DNA of 64,000 bases from CAVXJN01 sp963773585 (GCA_963773585.1 CAVZBR010000004.1:868001-932000); one strand, 5' to 3'. Counted from the first letter of the stretch, positions 16,561 to 26,485 are shown. Program-made: numbers and translations. The notes: a model not told the origin generated them from the letters alone.

Positions 16561-17889
16561 ATGCGCCGGATATTGCTGTTGCAGGACCGGAGTACCCGCT
16601 CCGATAGTGAGCTTGGTTTGCGGGATTGGAAGATCATGCGTGCCGATTCGGCTGATTCCGCCGAACGGGTTCTGGCGCGTGCGCCGGTGCGTGTGGGCCT
16701 GATCGCGCTGCACGCGCTCAAACCCCCGCCCTGGTGGGTCGAAACCGTTCTGGCAAGCTACAAATCCGTACGTTGGATTGCACTGGTCGACCGGGAGGCT
16801 CTGCACAATCCGGTCACCCGGCGGTTGATCGCGCGGCGTTGTCACGACTTCCACACTCGCCCCATCGAATCGGACCGACTGCAGTGGACCATCGGCCATG
16901 CATATGGCATCGGCGGGCTGACTGAGCCACTTGGAACGGACGCCGCCTCCGCGCAAGCGCCGGATCCGTTCGGTGAGAGTCCATCCATGGCAGCGCTGCG
17001 ACGCCACGCGGATCGCTTCGCGGCCACCGATGCGCCGATCATGATCACCGGCGAAAGCGGTGTCGGCAAGGAACTGGTGGCGCGCTACGTGCACACCCAT
17101 TCCAAACGTCAGGGGCAGCCGTTCGGTGTGATCAATTGCGCGGCCATTCCCATCGACCTCATGCAAACCGAATTGTTCGGTTACGAACGCGGTGCTTTTA
17201 CCGGGGCCAACGAGCGCAAGATCGGGCGCATCGAAAGCGCGGAAGGGGGCACCCTCTTTTTCGATGAAGTGGGCGCACTTCCATTGTCGCAGCAAGCCAC
17301 GCTGCTACGTTTTTTGGAGGAATCGGCCATTGTTCGGGTCGGCGGTCATCGTGTCATCAAGGCCGACGTGCGAATCATCGCGGCGACCAACCGCAGTCTG
17401 GAACAAGGGGTCGCGGAGGGGTGGTTTCGCCACGACCTGTTCCATCGATTGAATGTGCTGTATTTGCGGGTGCCGAGCTTGCGCGAGCGGCGGGAAGATA
17501 TCGCGGCGTTGGCGGTCAAGTTCGTCGACGAATGCGCTAGGGAAATGGGCATCGCCAGGCGCCTGAGTCCGCGAACCCTGGACCTGCTGGTGGCGAACGA
17601 CTGGCCGGGCAATGTGCGCGAACTGCGTAATCGGATTCGGCGGGCCGTGCTATTGAGCGAACGCGAGTCGCTGCAACCGGCCGATCTCGGTATGGACACC
17701 CTACACGACGGCCGAGTGCCGCAGGCGATTTCGCTGGACGAAGCCAGGGTCGCTGCGGAGCGCTCAGCCGTGCGGGAGGCTTTGCGACAGTGCAACGGCA
17801 ACCTGTCTATGGCGGCGCGGGCACTGGGAATTTCGCGGATGACGCTTTACCGATTGCTACGCCGCCTGAATGCGAGGGTCCGCAATTAA
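16561..17889 (+). CDS. Sigma-54 dependent regulator with degenerate receiver, VpsR-like
   Basis: The 442-residue product has three parts. Residues 1-115 are receiver-like, but the phosphoacceptor position reads VGLIALHAL with no Asp, as in VpsR-type proteins. An AAA+ domain follows with Walker A GESGVGK (164-170) and the sigma-54 contact loop GAFTGA (211-216). A Fis-type helix-turn-helix closes the protein (MAARALGISRMTLYRLLRRL). VpsR of Vibrio cholerae binds c-di-GMP and drives exopolysaccharide genes; a similar role here is inference. The start at 16561 is favoured over an in-frame ATG at 16525 because GGATGGGGA precedes it. No target operon is adjacent. Confidence 0.85.
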   Translation: MRRILLLQDRSTRSDSELGLRDWKIMRADSADSAERVLARAPVRVGLIALHALKPPPWWVETVLASYKSVRWIALVDREALHNPVTRRLIARRCHDFHTRPIESDRLQWTIGHAYGIGGLTEPLGTDAASAQAPDPFGESPSMAALRRHADRFAATDAPIMITGESGVGKELVARYVHTHSKRQGQPFGVINCAAIPIDLMQTELFGYERGAFTGANERKIGRIESAEGGTLFFDEVGALPLSQQATLLRFLEESAIVRVGGHRVIKADVRIIAATNRSLEQGVAEGWFRHDLFHRLNVLYLRVPSLRERREDIAALAVKFVDECAREMGIARRLSPRTLDLLVANDWPGNVRELRNRIRRAVLLSERESLQPADLGMDTLHDGRVPQAISLDEARVAAERSAVREALRQCNGNLSMAARALGISRMTLYRLLRRLNARVRN

Positions 17890-18123
17890 CATCAACGTCA
17901 GTGAGTTTTCAGCATGTGCAGCACTCGACTGGCGAGTTTCGTTATAGATTTGGTCTGGAGAATCCCGATCCAGGACACTGGACGTCTCTTCGATGTGTGA
18001 AGGCGCCAAGCCGGTGTCGGTCGCTGTAGATTCGCGGCTCATTTGCTGTTGTCGAATCCGGTGCGGTACTCGTCGCCGATGTTAGAATGTCGAACTCGTT
18101 ACTTGGCTTTCGACCGTCTCTGC

Positions 18124-21100
18124 ATGTCTTCACCGTTCGATTCCATCCGTCACGACATTTCGAGCGCCATGGCAGTCGATCGTCCGGCGTTGCTGCGAAA
18201 GCTCGCGCAAGCCGAACAGCGCGCCGCGGCCGGCAAGCCATTCGATCGTGCGTTGGCACAGTTGCAGCAACAGCTGCGCCAATCCAGTGAGCGTCGGGCG
18301 CGGCGCATTGCCAACGTCCCCAAGCCGCAATATCCGGACGAACTGCCGGTCAGTGAACGGCGCGAACAGATTGCGGCTGCAATTGACAATCACCAGGTGG
18401 TGATCGTTGCGGGCGAAACCGGCTCCGGCAAGACAACCCAGCTGCCGAAGATCTGTTTGGAACTGGGGCGCGGAATGGACGGTCTGATCGGCCATACCCA
18501 GCCGCGGCGCATCGCTGCGCGCAGTGTCGCGGCGCGGGTGGCGAGTGAACTGCAATCGGAGCTCGGCGGCGCGGTCGGCTATCAGGTGCGTTTCCACGAT
18601 CAAGTCGGGCCCGACAGTTACATCAAGCTCATGACCGACGGCATTCTGCTGGCGGAAACCCAATCCGACCCGGAACTGCGCACCTACGACACCTTGATCA
18701 TCGACGAGGCGCACGAACGCAGCCTCAATATCGACTTTCTGCTGGGTTACCTGAAAAACCTGCTGCCACGCAGACCCGACTTGAAACTCATCATCACGTC
18801 GGCAACCATCGATACCCAACGCTTCGCGCGACACTTCGACAACGCCCCAGTCGTGGAAGTGAGTGGCCGTACCTATCCGGTGGAGATGCGTTATCGGCCA
18901 TTGGCGTCCGGCTCGCGGGACGAGCCCGAACCGGATCTCAGTGCGGCCATCGTCGCTGCAGTGGACGAGCTGGCCGCCGTCGGTCCCGGCGATGTACTGG
19001 TTTTCCTCCCCGGAGAACGGGACATTCGCGAAGCGGCGGATGCGTTGCGCAAGCATCATCCGCCGCACACGGAAATCCTGCCGCTGTTCGCGCGCTTGTC
19101 CGTGTCGGAACAGAACAAGGTTTTCCATCCGCACGGCAGCCGGCGCATCGTGCTCAGTACCAACGTCGCCGAAACTTCATTGACCGTGCCCGGGATCCGT
19201 TTTGTGGTCGATACCGGGCTTGCCCGAGTCAGTCGCTACAGTCACCGCAGCAAGGTCCAGCGCTTGCCGGTGGAAAAAATCTCCCAGGCATCCTGCAATC
19301 AACGGGCCGGTCGCTGTGGGCGGCTTGGCCCGGGTGTCTGCATACGCTTGTTCGATGAGGAGGACTTCTCCGCTCGGGAATTGTTTACCGAGCCGGAGAT
19401 CCAGCGCACCAATCTGGCGGCTGTGATTTTGCGAATGCTCGATCTCGGACTGGGCGCCATCGATCAATTTCCGTTCGTCGATGCGCCTGACCGCCGGTTC
19501 ATCAACGACGGCTTCCGGTTGCTGCAGGAACTGAGCGCCGTCGACGGGGAGCGTCGTCTCACCACGCTGGGCAAGCAATTGGCGCGTTTGCCCGTTGATC
19601 CGCGCATCGGCCGCATGCTGCTCGCCGCACGCGATTTGGGTTGTTTGCGAGAAGTGCTGGTGATCGCCAGCGCACTCAGTATTCAGGATCCACGAGAACG
19701 TCCGCTGGACGCGCAACAACAGGCCGACCAGGCCCATCGCGAGTTTGCAGACCCGCGCTCGGACTTCGGCGCCATATTGAATCTATGGACCTTCTATCAC
19801 GAGCACGCTCGGCATCTGTCGCGTAACAAACTGCACAAACTCTGCCAGCGCAATTTTCTGGCGTTCCGCCGTATGCAGGAATGGCACGAGCTGCACCAGC
19901 AGTTGGCAAACCAACTCAAGGATATGGGCCTGCGCCCCAACCAGGAGGAAGCCGAGCGGGATTCCGTGCACCGCGCGATACTGACCGGTCTGCTGAGTAA
20001 CATCGGGCTGCACGCTGAAGACGGCGAGTACCTCGGCGGTCACGGCAAACGGTTTCGGATTTTTCCCGGATCGGCGGTCCGAGGTCGGCCGAAATGGATC
20101 GTCGCGGCCGAGTTGGTGGAAACGGCGCGGCTGTTCGCGCGCACCGTCGCCGTCGTCGACCCACGTTGGATCGAGCAAGCCGCCGGACATCTGCTGCGAC
20201 GTCATTATTCGGAGCCGCACTGGGAGAAACGAGCCGCGCAGGTAGCCGCGTTCGAACGGGTATCCCTGTACGGCCTGGATGTGGTGTCGCGCCGCAAAGT
20301 CAATTACGGACCGATCGATCCCGTATTGGCGCGGGAACTGTTCATTCGCGAAGGACTGGTAGCAGGTTCGCTGCAGACCCGCGCTGGATTCTTCGAACAC
20401 AATCGCAACTTCGTTGCCGATATCGAACAACTCGAAGACAAGACCCGGCGTCGCGACATTCTCGTGGACGAACAGACGATGTTCGAATTCTATGACGCAC
20501 GCATTCCGGCGGGCATTTACAGCGGCCAGCGTTTCGAGCGTTGGCGCCGTGAGGCCGAGCGCAAGCAATCACAGTTGTTGTACTTCGACCGTGACCAGTT
20601 GCTGCGCGAAGACGTCGAAGTTTCGAAGCAGCAATTTCCCGATCACCTGGAGGTGAACGGCTTGCACTTGCCGTTGCACTATCGCTTCGAGCCGGGGCAC
20701 CCGGAAGATGGCGTCACGGTGGACATCCCGCTCGGCTTGTTGAACCAACTTCCGCAAGCGCGCTTGCCCTGGCTGGTCCCGGGCCTGTTGGATGAAAAGA
20801 TCACGGCGCTTATCAAGGCGCTGCCGAAAGCCCTGCGGCGCAATTTCGTGCCGGCACCGGAGTTCGCCGCCGCCAGCAGCCGGGCGATCGAGTTCAACCA
20901 AGGTGATCTGCTTTCTTCGCTCAGTGGGCAGTTGCAGCGTATGACCGGTGTTGCCGTACCGGACTCCGCCTGGCAGCCCGAAAAGGTGCCGGATCACTTG
21001 CGGATGAAGGTACGCGTGCTGGACGAGTGCGGCAAGCCTGTCGACAGTGACCGCGACCTGGACGCGCTCAAGGCACGGTTGAGCGGACAGGCGGAAGCAC

Positions 21101-21981
21101 AGTTCAGTGCATGGACAGCGGCCGCTGTCGAGCGCGAGGACGTCGCCGATTGGGACTTCGGCGATCTTACCGATCCGATAGAACAGGCGCGCGGCGGTCA
21201 GATATTACGGGTCTATCGGGCGCTGAAGGTGGAGGATGATCGCATCGCCTTGCGGGCGTTCGATACGGAGCACCAAGCGCGCGTCGCAATGCAGCACGGC
21301 GTTTGCGCCCTGTATGCGCGTCGCGAGCGCAAACGCGTGCAGTACCTGCAGAAGAATATGCCCGGCGTGCAGAAAATGTGTTTGATTTACGCCGCCCTGG
21401 GGCCGTGCGATGAATTGTGCCGCGATTTGGTTCATACGAGCGTTTGCGAAGCACTGCTAGGCTCGGGAGAGCCGATTCTGACCGAGGCGGAATTCCAACA
21501 GGGCAGCGCCGCCGCCGGCGCAGCGCTGGTGGGCGTCAGCAACGAGCTATGTGCCTGGATTGGCGCGGCGCTCGAAACTTATCAGCAGATCGCGGCCAAA
21601 CTCAGCGATCGCGCGCACGCCCCGCCGCCATTTGCCGGCGCCGATATCGAGGAGCATTTGCGAAACCTCGTGTACCGGGGATTCGTCGCCACCACCCCCT
21701 ATCAAGTGATGCAGCATTATCCGCGTTACCTCAAGGCGATCGAGCGGCGCATGCAGCGCTTACGGCAAAATCCGGGGCGGGACCGGCAATTGCACGAGCA
21801 GTTCGCGCCGCTATGGGCGGCTTGGCGCGAATCCAGTGCCGAACAGCGGCTGGAGCCGCGCTGGCTCGCGTACCGCTGGCGGTTGGAGGAGTTGCGGGTA
21901 TCGCTATTTGCCCAGGAGTTGGGTACTGCGGAAAAAGTTTCGATCAAACGGCTGGACGAGGAGCGCAGGCGTTTGGGCTGA
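18124..21981 (+). CDS. hrpA: ATP-dependent RNA helicase HrpA
   Basis: HrpA is a DEAH-box 3'-5' RNA helicase linked to rescue of stalled or collided ribosomes. The 1285-residue product matches the family length (E. coli about 1300). Walker A GETGSGKTTQ lies at about residues 97-106, followed by IIDEAHERS, SATIDTQRFARHF, NVAETSLTVPGIRFVVDTG and QRAGRCGRLGPGVC, then the HA2/OB and long C-terminal DUF3418 regions. The in-frame ATG at 18043 is an alternative start. In the upstream 234-bp gap (17890-18123) no gene or clear promoter was recognised. Confidence 0.96.
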   Translation: MSSPFDSIRHDISSAMAVDRPALLRKLAQAEQRAAAGKPFDRALAQLQQQLRQSSERRARRIANVPKPQYPDELPVSERREQIAAAIDNHQVVIVAGETGSGKTTQLPKICLELGRGMDGLIGHTQPRRIAARSVAARVASELQSELGGAVGYQVRFHDQVGPDSYIKLMTDGILLAETQSDPELRTYDTLIIDEAHERSLNIDFLLGYLKNLLPRRPDLKLIITSATIDTQRFARHFDNAPVVEVSGRTYPVEMRYRPLASGSRDEPEPDLSAAIVAAVDELAAVGPGDVLVFLPGERDIREAADALRKHHPPHTEILPLFARLSVSEQNKVFHPHGSRRIVLSTNVAETSLTVPGIRFVVDTGLARVSRYSHRSKVQRLPVEKISQASCNQRAGRCGRLGPGVCIRLFDEEDFSARELFTEPEIQRTNLAAVILRMLDLGLGAIDQFPFVDAPDRRFINDGFRLLQELSAVDGERRLTTLGKQLARLPVDPRIGRMLLAARDLGCLREVLVIASALSIQDPRERPLDAQQQADQAHREFADPRSDFGAILNLWTFYHEHARHLSRNKLHKLCQRNFLAFRRMQEWHELHQQLANQLKDMGLRPNQEEAERDSVHRAILTGLLSNIGLHAEDGEYLGGHGKRFRIFPGSAVRGRPKWIVAAELVETARLFARTVAVVDPRWIEQAAGHLLRRHYSEPHWEKRAAQVAAFERVSLYGLDVVSRRKVNYGPIDPVLARELFIREGLVAGSLQTRAGFFEHNRNFVADIEQLEDKTRRRDILVDEQTMFEFYDARIPAGIYSGQRFERWRREAERKQSQLLYFDRDQLLREDVEVSKQQFPDHLEVNGLHLPLHYRFEPGHPEDGVTVDIPLGLLNQLPQARLPWLVPGLLDEKITALIKALPKALRRNFVPAPEFAAASSRAIEFNQGDLLSSLSGQLQRMTGVAVPDSAWQPEKVPDHLRMKVRVLDECGKPVDSDRDLDALKARLSGQAEAQFSAWTAAAVEREDVADWDFGDLTDPIEQARGGQILRVYRALKVEDDRIALRAFDTEHQARVAMQHGVCALYARRERKRVQYLQKNMPGVQKMCLIYAALGPCDELCRDLVHTSVCEALLGSGEPILTEAEFQQGSAAAGAALVGVSNELCAWIGAALETYQQIAAKLSDRAHAPPPFAGADIEEHLRNLVYRGFVATTPYQVMQHYPRYLKAIERRMQRLRQNPGRDRQLHEQFAPLWAAWRESSAEQRLEPRWLAYRWRLEELRVSLFAQELGTAEKVSIKRLDEERRRLG

Positions 21982-22086
21982 GCGACCCAAGCACAGTGAA
22001 TATGTGCTTTTGCGCAGTCTAGCGCCGGGCCATGTTAAAATAAGGTATGTCCGCACGGAGCCAGGCGGCTTCCGGGAACGATCGCC

Positions 22087-22308
22087 ATGGATCACTCCAA
22101 TAAGGTGCAACAGTGCGTCGAAGCCCTGTGCCAGAATGGCTGCGACGTCGTGCGCGCGACGATTCACGCTCTGGAGCGCGGCCTGCCGGTCGCCCAGACC
22201 GACACCATGTCGGATCAGGAACGCAAGGCGGTGCTCTGCGAGTTGAAAGCGATCATGTCGGTCTACGATGCACGTACGCCAGGTCAAACAAACCGGGACC
22301 AATCGTAG
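22087..22308 (+). CDS. Small conserved-looking hypothetical protein
   Basis: Family not recognised. The 73-residue product is helical and charged, with cysteines at residues 10, 15, 19 and 51 (QCVEALCQNGCDVVRATIHALE; VLCELKAIMSVYDARTP). The pattern VEALCxxGC...VRATIxALExG resembles short single-domain proteins found beside cysQ or nudE genes in gammaproteobacteria. An AT-rich TTAAAATAAG about 50 bp upstream could be a -10 region. It overlaps the 3' end of cysQ on the other strand by 25 bp. Confidence 0.65.
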   Translation: MDHSNKVQQCVEALCQNGCDVVRATIHALERGLPVAQTDTMSDQERKAVLCELKAIMSVYDARTPGQTNRDQS

Positions 22309-23093
22309 TCGGGCGAGGCGCAGGCGAAGAAGGGTGGATTGAGCATCGAGGCACGCCGATTGTATCGCAACGGCCGCATACGCAGATCGGTCAGACGCCC
22401 GCCGGCTTGTTCAATGAGACAATGGGCGGCTGCGGTATCCCACTCGGAAGTGGGGCCGAAGCAGGGGTAGAGATCGGCGCGGCCTGCTGCGACCAGGCAG
22501 GACTTGAGCGAACTTCCCATCGCGACGGTCTGGTGCGGACCCAGGTTGTTCAAGAAGCGGTGCAGTCTCGGGCCGCGGCGGGCGCGGCTGACTGCGATTA
22601 CCGGCGGCTCCGATAGGTGGGCGCGGGCGTGTATGCGCTCGGGTGGGCCATTTGCATGCTGATGGAACGCGCCGGCATCGCTGGCGGCGAAATAAGTGGC
22701 GCCGCCCACCGGTACATGGATGACGCCGAGCACCGGCCTGCCGGCCTTCATCAATGCGATATTGACTGTGAATTCGCCGCTGCCGCGGATGAATTCCCGA
22801 GTGCCGTCCAGCGGATCGATCAACCAATACCATGGCCAGCGGCGGCGCTCATCGAGCGCAGCAGGGTCGGCCTCTTCCGAGACCACGGGAACATCCGGTG
22901 TAAGTATGTCGAGTCCTGCGCAGATCGCATAATGGGCTTCCATGTCGGCGTCGGTAACCGGCGTACTGTCGGATTTTTCGCGCACGTCGTAGCCGCGCCG
23001 ATAGATCTGAAGGATGCGATCTCCGGCCTGTTGCGCGAGGGCAATGGCGCCCTCCAACAGCGCTCCTGGATCGATGTCACTCGGCTGGTGCAT
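22284..23093 (-). CDS. cysQ: 3'(2'),5'-bisphosphate nucleotidase CysQ
   Basis: CysQ hydrolyses 3'-phosphoadenosine 5'-phosphate (PAP), a by-product of sulfate assimilation. The 269-residue product has the lithium-sensitive phosphatase motifs: EEAD, then WLIDPLDGTREFIRG with the metal-binding D-x-L-D-G-T, and late SEWDTAAAHCLIEQAGG. The start at Met 23093 overlaps the end of nudE by 17 bp, so the two are probably coupled. An upstream in-frame start would extend further into nudE without added similarity. Confidence 0.93.
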   Translation of the reverse strand: MHQPSDIDPGALLEGAIALAQQAGDRILQIYRRGYDVREKSDSTPVTDADMEAHYAICAGLDILTPDVPVVSEEADPAALDERRRWPWYWLIDPLDGTREFIRGSGEFTVNIALMKAGRPVLGVIHVPVGGATYFAASDAGAFHQHANGPPERIHARAHLSEPPVIAVSRARRGPRLHRFLNNLGPHQTVAMGSSLKSCLVAAGRADLYPCFGPTSEWDTAAAHCLIEQAGGRLTDLRMRPLRYNRRASMLNPPFFACASPDYDWSRFV

Positions 23094-23631
23094 GTTCCAG
23101 CCGGGCGCGCGCCAAGAACAGCGCGGCGATGCTGCGCGCCTCGCTGAAATCATCACGTTTCAGTAGTTGGTCGAGTTGATCGAGCCGCCAGGGAATCACT
23201 TCGATCCGCTCGGGTTCGTCGCCTTCGGCCTGGGCTTCATAGAGCTGCTGCGCCAGGACCACATGGGTGGTGAAATCGAAATAGCCGGGCGCCAAGGTCA
23301 ACGAATGTATGTGTTCCAGACGTTTGGAGCCGTACCCCACTTCTTCCATCAGTTCCCGGTTGGCGGCCGCAAACACATCTTCCTCCACCTCCACCAAGCC
23401 CTTCGGCAAGCCGATTTCGTAGCGATGCACGCCGGCCGCGTATTCACGAATCAGCAATACCGTATCGGCGTCGAGCATCGGCACGATCAACACGGCGCCC
23501 CGCGGCGATCCCACCAGCCTTTCGTAGCGCACTTCGACGCCGTTGTTGAAGCGCAGGTCGCGTCGTTCGATTTGAAACAAACCCGTGCGGGCGATGGTTT
23601 GGGTATTCAGGATAAGGGGCTTTTGTGCCAT
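23077..23631 (-). CDS. nudE: ADP compounds hydrolase NudE (NUDIX)
   Basis: NudE hydrolyses ADP-ribose, NADH and related ADP compounds. The 184-residue product contains a complete NUDIX box, GLVEVEEDVFAAANRELMEEVG, here spread over about residues 76-98, and begins MAQKPLILNTQTIARTGLF as in E. coli NudE. The adjacent cysQ deals with another nucleotide by-product (PAP), and the pair are cotranscribed in many gammaproteobacteria. Confidence 0.92.
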   Translation of the reverse strand: MAQKPLILNTQTIARTGLFQIERRDLRFNNGVEVRYERLVGSPRGAVLIVPMLDADTVLLIREYAAGVHRYEIGLPKGLVEVEEDVFAAANRELMEEVGYGSKRLEHIHSLTLAPGYFDFTTHVVLAQQLYEAQAEGDEPERIEVIPWRLDQLDQLLKRDDFSEARSIAALFLARARLEHAPAE

Positions 23632-23813
23632 GGATAGAACTCGTTTCAGTGCCGCAGCGCGGAATCAGGAATGTGATATGGTTCGTTTTTCCTATGTTCC
23701 TGGGCCTGAGTCTCCGGCGAAACCGGCTGGTTGGCAAGCGCACGGCGGAACTTCCCGGCGCCGTTGAGACGCCCCGCCCTGGCCCGTTCATCGAGACCGC
23801 TGGAGAAACGGAC

Positions 23814-24470
23814 ATGGTGGATTGGAAGCAGGTACGCAGCGTATTCCTGGATATGGACGGGACGCTGCTGGACCTGAACTTCGACAATCATTTCTGGCAG
23901 GAGCATGTGCCGCTGCGCTATGCCGAACAGCAGGGCATGAGTACCGAGCAGGCAAAGCGCGAACTTTACCCGCGGTTTCGCTCGGTGGAAGGTACCATCG
24001 ACTGGTATTGCGTCGATTACTGGACCCGCGAACTTGGCCTGGATATCGCCTTGCTCAAGACGGAGGTCGAACATCTGATCGCCGTCCATCCCCATGTGAC
24101 GGATTTTCTCGACCAGGTGCGGGCGGCCGGCAAACGCGTGGTCCTGGTGACCAATGCCCACCAAAAAAGCGTCGACCTGAAGATGGCGCGTACTCAGTTG
24201 AGCGGCCACTTCGACCGAGTCATTTGCGCCCACCAGTTCCGGATCCCGAAAGAGGAAGGAGGATTTTGGCAGCGGGTGCACGAAGTGGAACCCTATGAAC
24301 CGCAACGCACGCTGCTGGTTGACGATAACCTGGCAGCACTACGTTCCGCCAAGGCTTACGGCATCCGCCATCTGCTTGCGGTACTCAAACCTGACACGCG
24401 CGGGCCGGAAAAAGACGTGGCCGAATTTGCCGCGATTCGCCATTTCACCGACATTATGCCGATCCAGTAA
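23814..24470 (+). CDS. yrfG: HAD-family GMP/IMP nucleotidase YrfG
   Basis: YrfG dephosphorylates purine nucleotides. The 218-residue product has HAD motif I VFLDMDGTLLDLN, motif II VVLVTNAHQKS, the lysine in FRIPKEEGGFW and motif IV LLVDDNLAALRSAKAYG. The start at 23814 follows GGAGAAACGG; the longer open frame upstream overlaps nudE on the other strand and is ignored. In E. coli yrfG also sits next to nudE in divergent orientation. Confidence 0.92.
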   Translation: MVDWKQVRSVFLDMDGTLLDLNFDNHFWQEHVPLRYAEQQGMSTEQAKRELYPRFRSVEGTIDWYCVDYWTRELGLDIALLKTEVEHLIAVHPHVTDFLDQVRAAGKRVVLVTNAHQKSVDLKMARTQLSGHFDRVICAHQFRIPKEEGGFWQRVHEVEPYEPQRTLLVDDNLAALRSAKAYGIRHLLAVLKPDTRGPEKDVAEFAAIRHFTDIMPIQ

Positions 24471-24479
24471 TCGTGCCGA

Positions 24480-24902
24480 TCAACGCTCCCACCTTTTGAA
24501 ACGCTTCTTGCAATACGCGCGCAGCGCCTCGTAACCGTCGAAGAACAATTCGAATCCCTTTTCCGCCGGTTCGTCATACTCACAAAAATCGTTATCGTAG
24601 TCGCGACAGATTTGCGGCCGACGTTCGTAAATTCCACAACGTCCGTCGGACTGCAGATGCGTGCAAGGCGTACGGATCAGCAGATACCAGCCATCTTCAT
24701 CCTTGTACAGATTTACGTTCGCATGGGAAATCTGCCAGAGCAAATGCTCGAAATCGTATTTGGAGCGTGGGGTGTCGACCTGCTGGGTGAAGTACGTGCA
24801 ACACAAGGCGCCGGTACAAAAGCTGCACTTGTTTTCGGGCGTCATCTTCACCGGTATTTCGCGCGTCATCTGAGTCATTTTTCGAGTGTCGCTGCCGTGC
24901 AT
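24480..24902 (-). CDS. YkgJ family cysteine cluster protein
   Basis: The product is 140 residues with the CxxC-x4-CC cluster CSFCTGALCC (about residues 26-35) and later cysteines in PCTHLQSDGRCGIYERRPQIC and DFC. This is the pattern of the YkgJ/UPF0153 group, thought to bind Zn or Fe-S. Function unknown. Translation may start at Met1, Met9 or Met12; Met12 or Met20 would leave just the cluster domain. Confidence 0.85.
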   Translation of the reverse strand: MHGSDTRKMTQMTREIPVKMTPENKCSFCTGALCCTYFTQQVDTPRSKYDFEHLLWQISHANVNLYKDEDGWYLLIRTPCTHLQSDGRCGIYERRPQICRDYDNDFCEYDEPAEKGFELFFDGYEALRAYCKKRFKRWER

Positions 24903-24940
24903 GGAGCGGCCATTATATCAGAGTCGCGCGCGACCAAAGT

Positions 24941-26485
24941 TCAAGGTGCGTCTACGTTTTCGAAATCGAATTGTTGCAGGCAGGTCGTTTCGTTCATTGC
25001 AGATCCGACACGCACCGTTGCCGAGCGGTTGCCGGTGCGTATTGCGATACGTGCGCCCGTGAGCAGCGTTCCGGTTGGCACGACGACGTTGGCAGGCAGA
25101 CGCAGGGCCGGAACGCTCGGGAATAGCAATGCCGGTACACTCGTTCCTTCATGTTCACAGTGGACGGCGCGCGGATTTCCCGGGACGAGTTCAATGCCCA
25201 TTTCGATCGTGTGATCACGCCCGGCGCGCATCCAGCGCACAAGTGCGACCGCCAATCGCGGGCCCCGTGGATCCTTGGTTGCAGTAATGACGGCGACGGC
25301 GTCACCGACGCGCGCGTCGCCATGCCGGCGCCCCTGACTGGCCAGCAGGTAGCCGCTGACGCTTTCGTTGACGATATGCCACGGCTCCAGGATGTAGGAA
25401 GGCTCGGCGTCGCTCTCCAAGTCGCGTACCTGGATATCGGCTTGGGATTCGGCGATCGCATCGGCGATGAATCCGCTGCCGCGCGAGACGTAGTAGTGGA
25501 TCGATTCGACGCCGAACGCAATCCAGGTCTCGCGCCGGGTTTCGCGGCGTGGCGCGCGCCGTTGTCGGGATTGTTGCAATTGCGGGGCGATGAGTGTCAG
25601 CAGGCGCATGGACTCCTCGTCCCCCTGAAGTGCTTCACTGGCCCGCTGCAGGGCGGGGCGCAGATCGAGCAGTACAGCGCTTTCGTAGCCATATTCCGAG
25701 TGCGCATGTGCGCAGGGCACAGGCGGGCCGTCGCTGCCGCGGTCGACGACGTAGCATCCGGCGGGGCCGTCTTCCTGATACGGATGGATTTCTACCGCTG
25801 GCGCCAACGGGGCCAGCAGTTGGTACAACTTGCTGGCAGTACCGTCGGGTAAGCGATACGGGTCGGCGACACTGAGCATGAGGACGCGCCGATACAACGG
25901 GCCAATTCCGGTTTCACTCAGAACTTCCTTATCGAGTTGCACCGGTTGCTGCAAGAGTCCCAGTTGTTCGCTCAGCATGTGTAGCTGGTGCAATTCCAGA
26001 TACGCAAACGTTGGCGCCACCTGGTGATTACGGTAGCTGTCGAGCAGGGTGAGCACCGTCGCTTCCATCGCGCGGAACAGGGAGACATGCAACAGGGGTT
26101 CGCGCTGCGGCGCATGGCTGTGCAGTTCACGAATCAGCAGCTTGTATCCGTTGGCCAGTTCGCGGCAGAGCGCGGCGCCGCAATCGCGCGCTGTTGCGCG
26201 TTGGGACGGCGTAATCGGTTGACTGCGCAGTGCTTGTTCGTCCAGGCCGTCGAAGATTTCGACAAAAGTGCGGCGGTACAACTCCAGCAACCGGACCCGC
26301 GTCTTGGCCGGCATGGGTTGGAGGTTGGCGGGAGCGAGCGCATCCAGCAGGGCTTTCGCGGTCTGGCTCAAATTGAGCAGCGGCAGCTCCTTCAGCCAGG
26401 CATCGACCCGTTTCGGGTTGAGCTCGACCGCAGGGTTGCGAAAGTCGTGCTGTTTCGGGACTTGTAGTAGCAGCGTCTGGCGCAT
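24941..26485 (-). CDS. Large protein with C-terminal PilZ-like domain
   Basis: Not confidently assigned to a named protein. The 514-residue product is soluble, with a helical N-terminal part (about 1-300). The C-terminal region contains the two halves of a PilZ c-di-GMP signature: R-x-x-x-R at about residues 314-318 (RETRR) and N-x-S-x-x-G at 373-378 (NESVSG). They are followed by GDAVAVI and a VRWMRAG...GIELVPG tail typical of PilZ barrels. The spacing between the two motifs is longer than usual. c-di-GMP binding is therefore an inference. It is not in an obvious operon. Confidence 0.6.
   Translation of the reverse strand: MRQTLLLQVPKQHDFRNPAVELNPKRVDAWLKELPLLNLSQTAKALLDALAPANLQPMPAKTRVRLLELYRRTFVEIFDGLDEQALRSQPITPSQRATARDCGAALCRELANGYKLLIRELHSHAPQREPLLHVSLFRAMEATVLTLLDSYRNHQVAPTFAYLELHQLHMLSEQLGLLQQPVQLDKEVLSETGIGPLYRRVLMLSVADPYRLPDGTASKLYQLLAPLAPAVEIHPYQEDGPAGCYVVDRGSDGPPVPCAHAHSEYGYESAVLLDLRPALQRASEALQGDEESMRLLTLIAPQLQQSRQRRAPRRETRRETWIAFGVESIHYYVSRGSGFIADAIAESQADIQVRDLESDAEPSYILEPWHIVNESVSGYLLASQGRRHGDARVGDAVAVITATKDPRGPRLAVALVRWMRAGRDHTIEMGIELVPGNPRAVHCEHEGTSVPALLFPSVPALRLPANVVVPTGTLLTGARIAIRTGNRSATVRVGSAMNETTCLQQFDFENVDAP

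Noticed and set aside
23625..23813. N-terminal extension of the HAD nucleotidase
   Set aside because: The extension overlaps nudE on the other strand and precedes a good ribosome site and HAD motif I at the later Met.
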